Part shown: positions 31,133-40,087 of the stretch, in pieces | Numbering within the stretch: position 1 is the first letter of the stretch | Layout: the number at the start of each line of letters is the position of its first letter | Assembly (NCBI RefSeq): GCF_000970685.1 | Contig: NZ_LAJB01000008.1 | Coordinates: 1-64,000, forward strand | From: Domibacillus indicus | GTDB taxonomy: Bacteria > Bacillota > Bacilli > Bacillales > Domibacillaceae | Direction of reading: 5' to 3' | Length of the DNA stretch: 64,000 nucleotides | The notes under the pieces: model-generated | What the model saw: only the letters and a program-made list of their open reading frames with translations | What the model was told of the DNA's origin: nothing | Databases searched by the model: none | Position numbers and translations under genes: made by a program

Positions 31133-32709
31133 TTTGTTTTCAGCTCCTTATATGAAAAATAATCAAAATCGGCAGGAAGGCCGGTTCCCTTCAGATCTTG
31201 AACGCATATTCCGGCAAAGTTTCCGGTAAATCCGTTTCCTTCATCTGACAAGTGGGCGATGCTGACAGCCGTAAATACTTCCGTCCATGTACCGCCGTTA
31301 TCCGCATAATAAAACTGGGCCTGATCATATTGAATAACAGCTTTTACTTTTACCGTTTCGCCCGAAAGCGGTATACAAATATCAAGCTTTTCAAATTCTC
31401 CTTTTACACATTTCATGATACCAAGGCATTCCCCCTTCTTTTCATCAAAAGAAATGAAGACGTATACATAATTATCGGTATTGTAATACAAAACAAGACC
31501 CGCCATCTGCAGGAAGGATTCCGGTTTGAAATCAATGGCTGTTTCCACCTCGCAGCAAACGTGCTGCTGCCGCCTGGCGATTAAGTGCTGCCGGTAAAGT
31601 GAGTGAAGGGACTCTCCTCCTTTAATTCTTGCATGCCCTTTTCTTTCGGATAAAGAGCACCATGATTCATCGGCTGCCATTCGAAGCGTGTTCCAGGCAG
31701 GGTGCAGCTGTTTTTCATCAAAATCGTCATAGCGGTTTTCGTCCAGCTCAAACGGATGCGGGGGAAGCTTCGGTGCCTGAACCTCCATTTGGGCTTCTCT
31801 TCCGCCCGATTCGAGGCGCAGCCAGCCATCATCCGTCCACTTTACCCGTTGCAGCGCGGTTTCCCGTCCCAGGATCGAATATTTTCCATGAACCGGCCGG
31901 CTGCATAAGTGTGCTATAAACCATTCGCCTGTTTGTGTTTCCACCAGACTGGCGTGCCCGGCTTTTTGCAAAGGAAGCGACTCGTCATGAGCTGATGTCA
32001 TCATCGGATTTTCAGGATCTACTTTATACGGACCGGTAATGTTCTTTGCCCGGGCGACTGTTACCGCATGCGTGCTGCCGGTGCCTCCTTCTGCCGTGAC
32101 CAGGTAATAATAGCCTCCATGCTTGTATAGATGCGGCGCTTCTGTTTTTCTTAAGTCTGTTCCTTCAAAAATATGAAAAACCGGGCCCTTCAGTTTTTCT
32201 TCTTCTGAATATTCCTGCATAACAATACCGGCCGATTTGTTTCGCCCTTCCATTCGATAATCCCAGTGAACATTGAGAAACCATTTTCGCCCATCGTCAT
32301 CGTGAAATAATGAAGGATCAAAGCTGCCGCTGTTTAAAAAAACAGGCTCTGACCAGGGTCCGGTGATTTTCTCTGCTGTCCGCAAATAATTATGGGCGTC
32401 TTTAAATGGGTACTTGCTTCTCTTTACGTCCGTGTAAACCAGATAAAAAAGGCCATCATGGAAGCTTAACGCCGGTGCCCAGACTCCTGCCGAATCAGGG
32501 TTTCCTTCGAATTCAACATGGTCGGTAAGAATATTAGTTATATGCCGCCAGTGAACTAAATCCCGGGAATGGTAAACAGGTATTCCCGGAAACCATTCAA
32601 AGGTTGACGTAATAATATAGAAGTCTTCCTCAACGCGGACAATACATGGGTCAGGGTTAAACCCTTTTAAAATGGGATTTTGAATTGTTACGAGCGTCTT
32701 CGTTTCCAC
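31129..32709 (-). CDS. Glycoside hydrolase family 43 (beta-xylosidase/arabinofuranosidase type)
   Basis: The roughly 526-residue protein opens with NPILKGFNPDPCIVRVEEDFYIITSTFEWFPGIPVYHSRDL, the five-bladed propeller start with the catalytic base Asp (NPDP). Further motifs are VWAPALSFHDGLFYLVYTD, SFDPSLFHDDDG and KTEAPHLYK (acid Glu). The last 200 residues form the beta-sandwich accessory domain of GH43 xylosidases. A GTG start at 32709 is preferred because GGAGGG lies before it; the ATG at 32730 has no ribosome binding site. It probably trims xylose or arabinose from pectin side chains in the cytoplasm. Confidence 0.88.
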   Translation of the reverse strand: METKTLVTIQNPILKGFNPDPCIVRVEEDFYIITSTFEWFPGIPVYHSRDLVHWRHITNILTDHVEFEGNPDSAGVWAPALSFHDGLFYLVYTDVKRSKYPFKDAHNYLRTAEKITGPWSEPVFLNSGSFDPSLFHDDDGRKWFLNVHWDYRMEGRNKSAGIVMQEYSEEEKLKGPVFHIFEGTDLRKTEAPHLYKHGGYYYLVTAEGGTGSTHAVTVARAKNITGPYKVDPENPMMTSAHDESLPLQKAGHASLVETQTGEWFIAHLCSRPVHGKYSILGRETALQRVKWTDDGWLRLESGGREAQMEVQAPKLPPHPFELDENRYDDFDEKQLHPAWNTLRMAADESWCSLSERKGHARIKGGESLHSLYRQHLIARRQQHVCCEVETAIDFKPESFLQMAGLVLYYNTDNYVYVFISFDEKKGECLGIMKCVKGEFEKLDICIPLSGETVKVKAVIQYDQAQFYYADNGGTWTEVFTAVSIAHLSDEGNGFTGNFAGICVQDLKGTGLPADFDYFSYKELKTK

Positions 32710-32778
32710 TCCGTTTTTCCCTCCAGACATTTAAGTTGTGGAAAAAGAAAGAGGGGATTTTCCTTCCCCTCCATCTGG

Positions 32779-34290
32779 TCATTTTGCCGCTTTATATGCT
32801 TCTGCATATTCTTTCGCGATCTGGTCACCGCCTGATTCACGCCATTTTTTTACGGCATCTTTAAAGCCGGCATCGTCTAAATCACCCATAATATATTTAA
32901 TAGTCGCATCCGTAATAATTTTCTCAAGCTCTGTTCCGCGTTCATTTGCGGTAGCCGAATCAAGCGGTACAGTCGGATCAATGACCGCGAATTGATCGTT
33001 TTCAACGACCAGTTCGTTCGCCAGCTGTTTATCAGGATCAGCGTCTATAAGCTCATGTGTGACTTCGCTTGGCCGCGAGCTGGAAAAAGGCTGGACTTCA
33101 TTTTTCCATGAGTCCGTATCGAGGATCTTTAACGCTCCATTCTCATCCATTTCATAATGCGTGCCTTCAACTCCGCCTGTCATTAATAAATAAGCCTCTT
33201 TATCAATTAAATCATCGACAAATTGCAGCAGCCGCTTCAATTCCGCTTCGGATTCTACTTCAGATTTCGGAAATGCCAGCAGCCCGCCTACACCCGTGTT
33301 TTCTGACCATACATGGTACTCTCCATCCGGCCCGGCAATTTTATTAACCGGAACCAGCTTCATGCCCTCCTGAAGGCCCTGGGATAAGTTTTTCAAATTT
33401 AAAATGTCGATCATGCCTGTGTAAATGCCTGTTTTTCCTTGAGCAAAATTTTGCTGCTGATCTGTTTTGGCGGTTACGGCAAAATCCTGTGCTAAATACC
33501 CGTTTTTATAAAGATCCCTGGAATATTTCATGGCATTCGTATACTCTTCTGTTTCAAATTCCGGCGTGAAAGTGCCATCCTCTTCAACCTTCCAGTTATT
33601 CGGCGCTCCATGATAAGAGGCAATCAGCTTAAAGCTGCTGTATTTCAAATCGCTTCTGTCGCCGAAGCCGACGGTATCATTTTTCCCGTTTCCGTCCGGG
33701 TCTTCTTCAGTAAAAGCTCTGGCCACTTCATACAGCTCATCTAAATTTGTCGGCTCTTTCAAGCCTACATTATCGAGCCAGTCTTTACGGATAACCAGTC
33801 CCGAACGGGCAAGCGGTTTTTGAAACGGCACTCCATACAGAGTTCCTTCAATAGAGGCCGCATTGCGGACCTCTTCAGGAATCTGTTTTAAATTTTCATA
33901 ATCATCCAGGTATTTTCCAACGTCCCAGAACATTCCTGACTTTAGTGACTGCCGTACTGAGGAATTGGTCATCATTGTTAAGGACACAATGTCAGAAAGT
34001 TCGCCGGAAGCGAGCGCCGCTGTTATTCTTTCTTCTTTGGATGCATCCGGCACCCAGTTAAAGTTTATCTCGGCATTTGTATGCTCTTCCAGCTTATCCA
34101 GTACATCTCCGCTTGGCGGCGAAGGAGTGTGAAGCATTGCAGTCCAATTTACCTCAAGCTTTGAATCCGGGTCGTAATCAGCCGACTGGGCAGAATCCGA
34201 TGATCCGTCATTTGAGCAGGCAGCCATGAGCATAGCAGAAGCAAGCAGGGCTTTAAGTGACAAAACTTTTGTTACGTTGTTTTTTTTCAT
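32779..34290 (-). CDS. Lipoprotein solute-binding protein of an LplA-type ABC importer
   Basis: The 503-residue lipoprotein has a signal peptide ending in LMAAC with the lipid-modified Cys at position 25, followed by an acidic, Ser-rich linker. The mature part is a large extracellular solute-binding protein of the LplA/YtcQ type (WTAMLHTPSPPSGDVLDKLEEHTNAEINF). It should capture oligogalacturonides or rhamnogalacturonan oligomers outside the membrane. It lies five bases after the DUF624 gene and 69 bases before GH43. Confidence 0.9.
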   Translation of the reverse strand: MKKNNVTKVLSLKALLASAMLMAACSNDGSSDSAQSADYDPDSKLEVNWTAMLHTPSPPSGDVLDKLEEHTNAEINFNWVPDASKEERITAALASGELSDIVSLTMMTNSSVRQSLKSGMFWDVGKYLDDYENLKQIPEEVRNAASIEGTLYGVPFQKPLARSGLVIRKDWLDNVGLKEPTNLDELYEVARAFTEEDPDGNGKNDTVGFGDRSDLKYSSFKLIASYHGAPNNWKVEEDGTFTPEFETEEYTNAMKYSRDLYKNGYLAQDFAVTAKTDQQQNFAQGKTGIYTGMIDILNLKNLSQGLQEGMKLVPVNKIAGPDGEYHVWSENTGVGGLLAFPKSEVESEAELKRLLQFVDDLIDKEAYLLMTGGVEGTHYEMDENGALKILDTDSWKNEVQPFSSSRPSEVTHELIDADPDKQLANELVVENDQFAVIDPTVPLDSATANERGTELEKIITDATIKYIMGDLDDAGFKDAVKKWRESGGDQIAKEYAEAYKAAK

Positions 34291-34295
34291 GTTAT

Positions 34296-34934
34296 TTATC
34301 CCCTTTGTTTGTCGATTGCCAGGCGGCTTTCGTTATTTGACTGTTCTTTTTCCGCTTTTTGAAACACCTGATGAACCATCCACATGGTTATATAAATAAT
34401 GGGACTCAGGCCAAAGACGAAGAAAAAGCCAGGATTGATCATAAGCAGCACTGCCGCAGCGCTTAACGCAACAAGCAGCACAAGCGTGTATTGAAAATAA
34501 GCGATTCCAAGAAAAACAGCATACTTGATTTTCTTTAACAACGTTTTCATTTCATAGTGTACAACAATACAGGGCACATAAAAGATCGAAACCAGATAAA
34601 GAATTCCCACTGTGATTACAACTGCTCTAATGGCAAAAGACTGGACATACAACAAATCAATATATAAAATCCAGCCGGCAAGTCCGTAGAAGAACAAGAG
34701 CAGGTTTCCTTCTTTGAAATGAAGCTTGTACAGCTCTTTGAAGGTTTGAAAAATGGGAATGTCTTCATTGCCGCGAATCCACTGGCGAACAACACCGAAC
34801 ATGGCGATTGCAGCCGGACCCGCCCCGAAAATAACCAGGCCCATCAGCGTAAAAGCCAGCCATAAAAGGTGCACGTATACAAGCTTCAGTATAAGAGAAC
34901 AAAAGCTGTTCGCCTTTTCTGCCATTCTTCCCAT
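34296..34934 (-). CDS. DUF624 (YesL-like) membrane protein
   Basis: The 212-residue protein has four or five membrane segments and the DUF624 signature LVYVHLLWLAFTLMGLVIFGAGPAAIAMFGVVRQW. Such proteins are commonly encoded with LplABC-type sugar importers (for example yesL, yteU) and their function is not established. GAGGTGA lies eight bases before the ATG. It sits between permease and binding-protein genes. Confidence 0.88.
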   Translation of the reverse strand: MGRMAEKANSFCSLILKLVYVHLLWLAFTLMGLVIFGAGPAAIAMFGVVRQWIRGNEDIPIFQTFKELYKLHFKEGNLLLFFYGLAGWILYIDLLYVQSFAIRAVVITVGILYLVSIFYVPCIVVHYEMKTLLKKIKYAVFLGIAYFQYTLVLLVALSAAAVLLMINPGFFFVFGLSPIIYITMWMVHQVFQKAEKEQSNNESRLAIDKQRG

Positions 34935-34977
34935 TCAGATCACCTCTTTTGAATGCGCTGTCATTTTTAAACGAAAA

Positions 34978-35955
34978 TTAATAGAGCCCGTCTTCTCCAA
35001 ACTTTTTCGCCAGCTTGTTTGCTCCGATGACAAGAACAAGCCCGACTACCCCTTTAAATAATCCAACTGCTGTACTGTAGCTCAGCTGTCCATTTTTCAG
35101 GCCTGCTGTATATACGTACGTATCAAAAATTTCTGCTACTTCCCGGTTTAACGAATTTAATAGAAGATACACATGCTCAAATCCTAAATCCAATGTCTGG
35201 CCGATTTTTAAAATCAGCAGGATGATGATAACCGGCCGGATGGCTGGCAGCGTAACATGCCAGATCTGGCGCAGCCTGTTTGCCCCGTCTATTTTCGCAG
35301 CTTCATATAACTGGGGATCCACTGCTGTAACAGCCGCCAGATAAATAATCGTTGACCAGCCCATTTCCTTCCATATTACCTGTATAATATATAATGACCG
35401 TGTCCAGTCAGGACTTGTCAGAAAGTCGATTTTCTCGCCGCCTATACGGGCAATCAATTCATTGATGATTCCGCCGTCTACAGTCAAAAACACATAAAAG
35501 ATAGAGACGATAATAACCCAGGACATAAAATGGGGAATGTAAATAATGGTTTGAACAGTACCTTTGAATGCTTTCAGCCGCACTTCATTTAACATTAGTG
35601 CAACGATAATCGGAATAGGAAAAAAGATAAACAGGTTTAAAGCAAAAAAGATGAGTGTATTTTTTAATAACATAAAGAAGGTAGGCTCCGTAAAAAGCCG
35701 TTCAAAATGCTTAAAACCGACCCATTCACTTCCTGCCATGCCGAGAAAAGGCTGATAATCCTGAAAGGCGATCACAACTCCGGCCATCGGCACGTATTTA
35801 AAAATAAGAAAGTATAAGAGACCCGGCAAAATCATAAGGTAGAGATATTTGTTCCTTACCAGGCTTGCTGCGTTTTTTCTCCTTGCCATTTGCTTGATTT
35901 CTTTTTTGGATACGGCTGTTGATACTTGATCCACTGCTACATTGGTTTCTCTCAC
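34978..35955 (-). CDS. ABC sugar permease, LplB/YteP type
   Basis: The 325-residue inner-membrane permease starts from GTG with an AGGAGGAGGGG site eight bases upstream. Family features are YLMILPGLLYFLIFKYVPMAGVVIAFQDYQPFLG, WVGFKHFERLF and the EAA loop EAAKIDGANRLRQIWHVTLPAIRP that contacts the ATPase. About six membrane segments are present. It is the first gene of the eight-gene operon. Its partner permease is encoded divergently. No ATPase is encoded in the window; in Bacillus the shared ATPase MsmX serves such importers. Confidence 0.9.
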   Translation of the reverse strand: MRETNVAVDQVSTAVSKKEIKQMARRKNAASLVRNKYLYLMILPGLLYFLIFKYVPMAGVVIAFQDYQPFLGMAGSEWVGFKHFERLFTEPTFFMLLKNTLIFFALNLFIFFPIPIIVALMLNEVRLKAFKGTVQTIIYIPHFMSWVIIVSIFYVFLTVDGGIINELIARIGGEKIDFLTSPDWTRSLYIIQVIWKEMGWSTIIYLAAVTAVDPQLYEAAKIDGANRLRQIWHVTLPAIRPVIIILLILKIGQTLDLGFEHVYLLLNSLNREVAEIFDTYVYTAGLKNGQLSYSTAVGLFKGVVGLVLVIGANKLAKKFGEDGLY

Positions 35956-36062
35956 AATGCGAACCCCTCCTCCTGGTTTCGTTTGGTTTACACATTCAGA
36001 TTAAAGGCAGCATGCTTATAACGTCTATACTCATCTGCCCGGTCTCCTTGAAAACCGCATTT

Positions 36063-36076
36063 TGAAAGCGTTTTCT
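36063..36076 (+). promoter_or_regulatory. cre-like site between the divergent permease genes
   Basis: TGAAAGCGTTTTCT fits the CcpA consensus well. The intergenic stretch 35956-36252 holds this site and the two divergent promoters; no gene is seen in it. Glucose repression of the pectin locus is inferred. Confidence 0.75.
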
Positions 36077-36252
36077 AAGGTTATCCTACTAAGATGATCA
36101 TTCTCATAAAAAATGATTACCCCAAGAAAAACCCAGCTTTTATTTTACATTTTACAGGCATGGACAAATGATTATAGACGCACCAGGCAGCTTATTGTTA
36201 CATTAAACGAAGACAAGCATCATTTACTATTTTGACTTAAGGGAGGTTCTTT

Positions 36253-37122
36253 ATGAAAGACTATTCATTGGGAAATCGTTTATTTAACGTCGTTAACTAC
36301 ACACTGCTCACTTTAATCTCGCTTGCCTGCCTTCTTCCATTTTTAAATGTTATCGCCAGTTCGTTTGCCACAACAGATGAAGTAATGGAAAAATCATTTA
36401 TTTTATTTCCTACTACTTTTTCACTTGATGCTTACACCTTTATTTTTTCAACACCAACCATTTTTAAAAGCCTTGCTGTTTCGATTGGCGTAACGGGTAT
36501 TGGCACACTGGTCAGTATGATCCTTACGGCAACAATGGCCTACGGGTTATCCCGAACTTATTTATATGGCCGGCGTACTCTTAACTTCCTTGTTGTCTTT
36601 ACAATGCTTTTCAGCGGCGGTATGATTCCTACTTATTTAGTAGTAAAAAACCTCGGGCTGATTAACTCCTACTGGGCTCTTATTCTCCCTGTAGCTATCA
36701 GCGCCTTCAACCTTATTATAATGAGAAACTTCTTCCAGGCCATCCCGGACAGCTTAGAGGAATCAGCTAAAATTGATGGCTGCAATGACATTATGATTTT
36801 CTTAAAAATTATTCTGCCGCTTTCCATGCCGTCCATTGCGACTATCTCGCTGTTTTACGCTGTGGCTTACTGGAACGAATACATGAATGCCATTTTATAT
36901 TTAAACGATTCCACCAAATGGCCGATCCAAATTTTGCTTCGCCAAATTGTAATCGTTTCCAGCGGTATGCAGGCGGACACAACTGCCGTTGATATTGTTC
37001 CTCCCGCACAAACTGTAAAGATGGCTGTTATTGCCGTGGCCACTCTGCCAATGCTGATTATTTATCCATTCCTTCAGAAGTACTTCGTAAAAGGAGCGCT
37101 TGTCGGCTCTGTCAAAGCATAA
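36253..37122 (+). CDS. ABC sugar permease, LplC/YtcP type
   Basis: The 289-residue permease has six membrane segments, the N-terminal pattern NVVNYTLLTLISLACLLPFLNVIASSFA and the EAA loop EESAKIDGCNDIMIFLKIILPLSMPS. It would pair with the LplB-type permease on the other strand. Being divergent from its partner is unusual, as these genes normally lie side by side. GGGAGG precedes the ATG. Its terminator hairpin is duplicated on either side of element C. Confidence 0.9.
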   Translation: MKDYSLGNRLFNVVNYTLLTLISLACLLPFLNVIASSFATTDEVMEKSFILFPTTFSLDAYTFIFSTPTIFKSLAVSIGVTGIGTLVSMILTATMAYGLSRTYLYGRRTLNFLVVFTMLFSGGMIPTYLVVKNLGLINSYWALILPVAISAFNLIIMRNFFQAIPDSLEESAKIDGCNDIMIFLKIILPLSMPSIATISLFYAVAYWNEYMNAILYLNDSTKWPIQILLRQIVIVSSGMQADTTAVDIVPPAQTVKMAVIAVATLPMLIIYPFLQKYFVKGALVGSVKA

Positions 37123-37151
37123 GCAGCCTGTGCCAATAAGAACAACAAGTA

Positions 37152-37180
37152 TAAGCCGGATTCAGGAAGAATCCGGCTTA
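37152..37180 (+). terminator. Hairpin after the LplC-type gene, left copy
   Basis: TAAGCCGGATTC pairs with GAATCCGGCTTA. A copy with three base differences lies at 37469-37497, on the far side of element C. Confidence 0.75.
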
Positions 37181-37186
37181 TCAAAG

Positions 37187-37462
37187 TGTTGAAAAAGAGA
37201 GTCGTCAAGAAGATATTTCGTTTTTTAGCTAAAATTATTTTTCTTTTATGGGCTGGAAATAGGCTATTTTCTTTTAAAAGCAGTGTCAGGGGCTGCGGTC
37301 TGCCGGCTGAATTTCCTCCACGACTGCCCCGTGAAAAGCGGAATGCCGCCACTTCTATGCCCGGGCAAAGCACGGCGGTTATCCATCGTGCTAGAGATCC
37401 GAACGTTTATAAATGTGTTGGACTTAACCTGGGAAAGGTATAAAGAGCCGCTTATTTCAACA
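37187..37462. mobile_element. Element C: 276-bp non-coding repeat with TGTTGAAA ends
   Basis: It begins TGTTGAAAAAGAGAGTCGTC and ends CTTATTTCAACA, the same ends as element B. It aligns with B over most of its length but carries about 50 extra bases in the middle (around 37315-37375). It sits between two near-identical terminator hairpins. Frames crossing it are not convincing. It fills the gap between the LplC-type gene and the AraC regulator gene. Confidence 0.65.
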
Positions 37463-37468
37463 GCATGG

Positions 37469-37497
37469 TAAGCCGGGTTCAGGAAGAGCCCGGCTTA
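37469..37497. terminator. Hairpin right of element C, second copy
   Basis: TAAGCCGGGTTC pairs with GAGCCCGGCTTA. Of the three changes from the left copy, at least one pair is compensatory (A-T to G-C), so the stem is kept. It also lies 15 bases past the convergent regulator gene. Confidence 0.7.
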
Positions 37498-37512
37498 TGC
37501 TTTTACAAGCTG

Positions 37513-39783
37513 TTATTCGTTTTCTATGGACAGGCTGCCAAAGCGGTTTTGTTCGCGATACTTTCCTGGTGTCGTTCCTTCCATTTTGCGAAAGAACCGG
37601 ATAAAATTTTGCGAATTATTGTATTGTAGACGCTCGGCAATTTCTTTTACGGACATATTTGTGTCTTTCAGCCATGTTTTCGCTACAGTATACCGGTAAT
37701 TGGACAAGTAGTCACTGAAAGACTGGCCAAACTCCTTTTTAAAAATTTCACTTAAATAATTCGGATTGTAATGAAGCCGGGAAGCGATTGTATCAAGGGT
37801 TAATTTTGTATCAAATTCCTGCTGGATCACATGAATAATTTTTTCAGAGACTGATTTATATTGAGAGCTTTCTCTTTCTTCCATAAGCTTAATCATCGGG
37901 TACACAATTTCCTCTTTAATAAATGCCTCTATTTCCTCTGCCGTTTCCATTTCAAAAGCAGCTTTATACAATGTTTTTTGATCTTTTACCATTAACGAAT
38001 CCATTCCTAAAAGCTGCATAAGCTCAATCACATCATTAATAAACCGCATGATGTGTATTTCCAGCTCATACGCGCCCCGGTTTTGCGCAAACAAATCGGA
38101 CAGCAAAGAATCAAGCTCTCTCCTGGCTGTTTCACTGTCACCCGCTTTAATAGAGTCAAAAAGCCGGTTTTCTAGCAATTTCGGAAAATAGCTTGTTTTT
38201 ACTTCTGGCGATTCAAACACTTTTTCGTAAAAAACAATTGCTTCTTTGCCCGCCTTCAGCCGGTATTTCAGTGAACTGAATCCTTGCTCGAGCGCCTGAT
38301 TGCTTTCACTTAATTGATAAAAAGGCCTGCTGATTCCTACACTGATTGATACATTAAACAATTCTTTAACCGTTCTTTGAATGGTTTCAGCATACGCCTG
38401 AATAGCAATAGGTCTTTGCTTTTCCTCTTCCTCACAGCCAATAAAAACGGCTGCCTGGGTTTTAGAGTCAATTGCTGCCACAGCAAGCCGCTCATTTTCT
38501 TTAATGACTTCTGAGACAATCTGGCTTATTCCGAATAACAGTACATCTTTTTCTTTACTCGTGTATTTTTGTGAATCCAGCTGGTCAATTTGAAGAACAA
38601 GTACATATAAATGCGTCCACTGAAGAGGATAGCCGAATTTCTCCAGCTCTTCCCGGATCTCATCTTCCGTTTTTCTTCCGTGAAGCAAATTAATTGTAAA
38701 TAATGTTTTTAACTGTTCTAATTGACTTGTAACCATATTTTCTAATGATTGGTTTTGGTCCAGAACATTGCGAATCGATGTACCAATCAATTCAAATTCA
38801 TCTTTATACTGGCCGCTTTTGGTTCTGGGAATCAGCGTTTGAAGCTCTTGAATCGGTCTTGAGAAATAGTTCGAGCTTAAATAGGCGATAATAACCGTTA
38901 ATGCAAGCATAAGGATGCTCATCATAACTGTCCCAATAACAGTAGGCTTCATCGCCGCAGAAAATTCTGTATCGTCAATTTTTGAAACGTATATCCAGCT
39001 GTTGTACATTGATTTGGAGTACACAAGCTTAGACGAATCTTCCTTCGCATCCGTGTTTATGATGCCGATTTGCTGATGATCCTCCTCCATTAACGCGGCA
39101 ATGTCCTCCGCCTTTATTGCTTTAGTATCTGCTGCACCGCTCTGGTATACCAGCTGGCCATTCTGATTATAAATAAAAATCGGGCTGGATTCCTCTTCCT
39201 TATAAACCAGGTTTGTTACGGACTCTAACGGGATATGAATAATTAGTGCTCCCGATTTTTTAGATTTATGCAAAGGCACTTTTTTTACGAGCTGAATTTC
39301 ATTCGGGTGGCTTTCTTTTTTCAGCCAGGCTGATGCATGAGGCAGTTCCATATAATCTTTATAGAGCTGACTTTCCTGTGAATCTGTTAACTGCTTTAAT
39401 CCATATTGATTAATGCTCCAGTTCCCGTCAAAGCTGACCAGTTCGGCAGTCGTCTGGTTGGGGCCAAATGTTGAGATATAATTTAACCGCTGATCGATGG
39501 TCTGATAAATATCAAAATGACTGGCAGCCAGTGGCTGCTGGATAATGCGTTCAAAAGACGGATCGTACACATAGGAATTAAACGTATAGTCAACAGCCTG
39601 GAGTTTTTGCTCGATTGTATTCATCGTTTGAACGACGTTTTCCTGCTTTTCGAGCGTTATCTTTTCTTCCAGTGAATCCTTCGTAAAAAAGTAAGCAAAT
39701 CCGTTAAATAAAATCATAGCGAGGACGCCGGTGACAACAAAAGGCAAAAAGATCCGATAAAAATATTTTGGTTTATTCTTCAT
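37513..39783 (-). CDS. ytdP: Membrane-bound AraC-family sensor-regulator, YtdP type
   Basis: The 756-residue protein has an N-terminal membrane helix (FLPFVVTGVLAMILFNGFAYF), an extracellular sensor region to about residue 280 and a second helix (VIGTVMMSILMLALTVIIAYL). A HAMP-like linker and cytoplasmic region follow, ending in an AraC DNA-binding domain (KLTLDTIASRLHYNPNYLSEIFKKEFGQSFSDYL...MSVKEIAERLQYNNSQNFIRFFRKMEGTTPGKYR). B. subtilis YtdP/YesS have this design beside rhamnogalacturonan genes. It probably senses pectic oligomers or the loaded receptor and activates the operon. Confidence 0.88.
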   Translation of the reverse strand: MKNKPKYFYRIFLPFVVTGVLAMILFNGFAYFFTKDSLEEKITLEKQENVVQTMNTIEQKLQAVDYTFNSYVYDPSFERIIQQPLAASHFDIYQTIDQRLNYISTFGPNQTTAELVSFDGNWSINQYGLKQLTDSQESQLYKDYMELPHASAWLKKESHPNEIQLVKKVPLHKSKKSGALIIHIPLESVTNLVYKEEESSPIFIYNQNGQLVYQSGAADTKAIKAEDIAALMEEDHQQIGIINTDAKEDSSKLVYSKSMYNSWIYVSKIDDTEFSAAMKPTVIGTVMMSILMLALTVIIAYLSSNYFSRPIQELQTLIPRTKSGQYKDEFELIGTSIRNVLDQNQSLENMVTSQLEQLKTLFTINLLHGRKTEDEIREELEKFGYPLQWTHLYVLVLQIDQLDSQKYTSKEKDVLLFGISQIVSEVIKENERLAVAAIDSKTQAAVFIGCEEEEKQRPIAIQAYAETIQRTVKELFNVSISVGISRPFYQLSESNQALEQGFSSLKYRLKAGKEAIVFYEKVFESPEVKTSYFPKLLENRLFDSIKAGDSETARRELDSLLSDLFAQNRGAYELEIHIMRFINDVIELMQLLGMDSLMVKDQKTLYKAAFEMETAEEIEAFIKEEIVYPMIKLMEERESSQYKSVSEKIIHVIQQEFDTKLTLDTIASRLHYNPNYLSEIFKKEFGQSFSDYLSNYRYTVAKTWLKDTNMSVKEIAERLQYNNSQNFIRFFRKMEGTTPGKYREQNRFGSLSIENE

Positions 39784-39805
39784 TTATCTGCCAGCCCCCT
39801 TTCTT

Positions 39806-39819
39806 TTAAAGCGCTTACA
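39806..39819 (-). promoter_or_regulatory. cre-like site upstream of the ytdP-like gene
   Basis: On the minus strand TGTAAGCGCTTTAA matches the CcpA consensus. It lies between a TATAAT box (about 39832) and the start codon, where CcpA would block transcription. The rest of 39784-40087 holds the pfpI promoter with two palindromes, and no gene. Confidence 0.7.
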
Positions 39820-39973
39820 AAGATTATCCATTATATTACTCAAAGAAGTCAATATGATTTCAGAAGCATTAATGAGAAAAGAAATAAAACCGACAAATAA
39901 AAAGCAGACCGCAGTTCATGATCCTGCTTTTGAAAAAAGACCGCGCATTTCCGGCTGATTTGTTCATTCATCA

Positions 39974-39991
39974 TTATTGCCCGGGCAATAA
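39974..39991. promoter_or_regulatory. Perfect 18-bp palindrome upstream of the DJ-1/PfpI gene
   Basis: TTATTGCCCGGGCAATAA is a perfect palindrome, just upstream of a TTTACA -35-like element at about 39998. It is a candidate operator or activator site. Confidence 0.5.
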
Positions 39992-40017
39992 GAAATATTT
40001 ACACAACGACCTTACTT

Positions 40018-40037
40018 AATAATACTGATGTATTATT
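40018..40037. promoter_or_regulatory. AATAATAC-N4-GTATTATT operator-like dyad
   Basis: A perfect 8-bp dyad overlaps the probable -10 and transcription start of the DJ-1/PfpI gene, the normal place for a repressor such as a MarR-type sensor. The regulator is unknown. Confidence 0.5.
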
Positions 40038-40087
40038 TTTGAATTCTCTTTTCCTCTGTTACACTGAAAAGCGAGGGAGGGATATAA

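Noticed and set aside
37186-37443. Frames of 62 to 99 codons over element C on both strands
   Set aside because: They cross the element ends and terminator hairpins, and the corresponding frames are not kept in element B.
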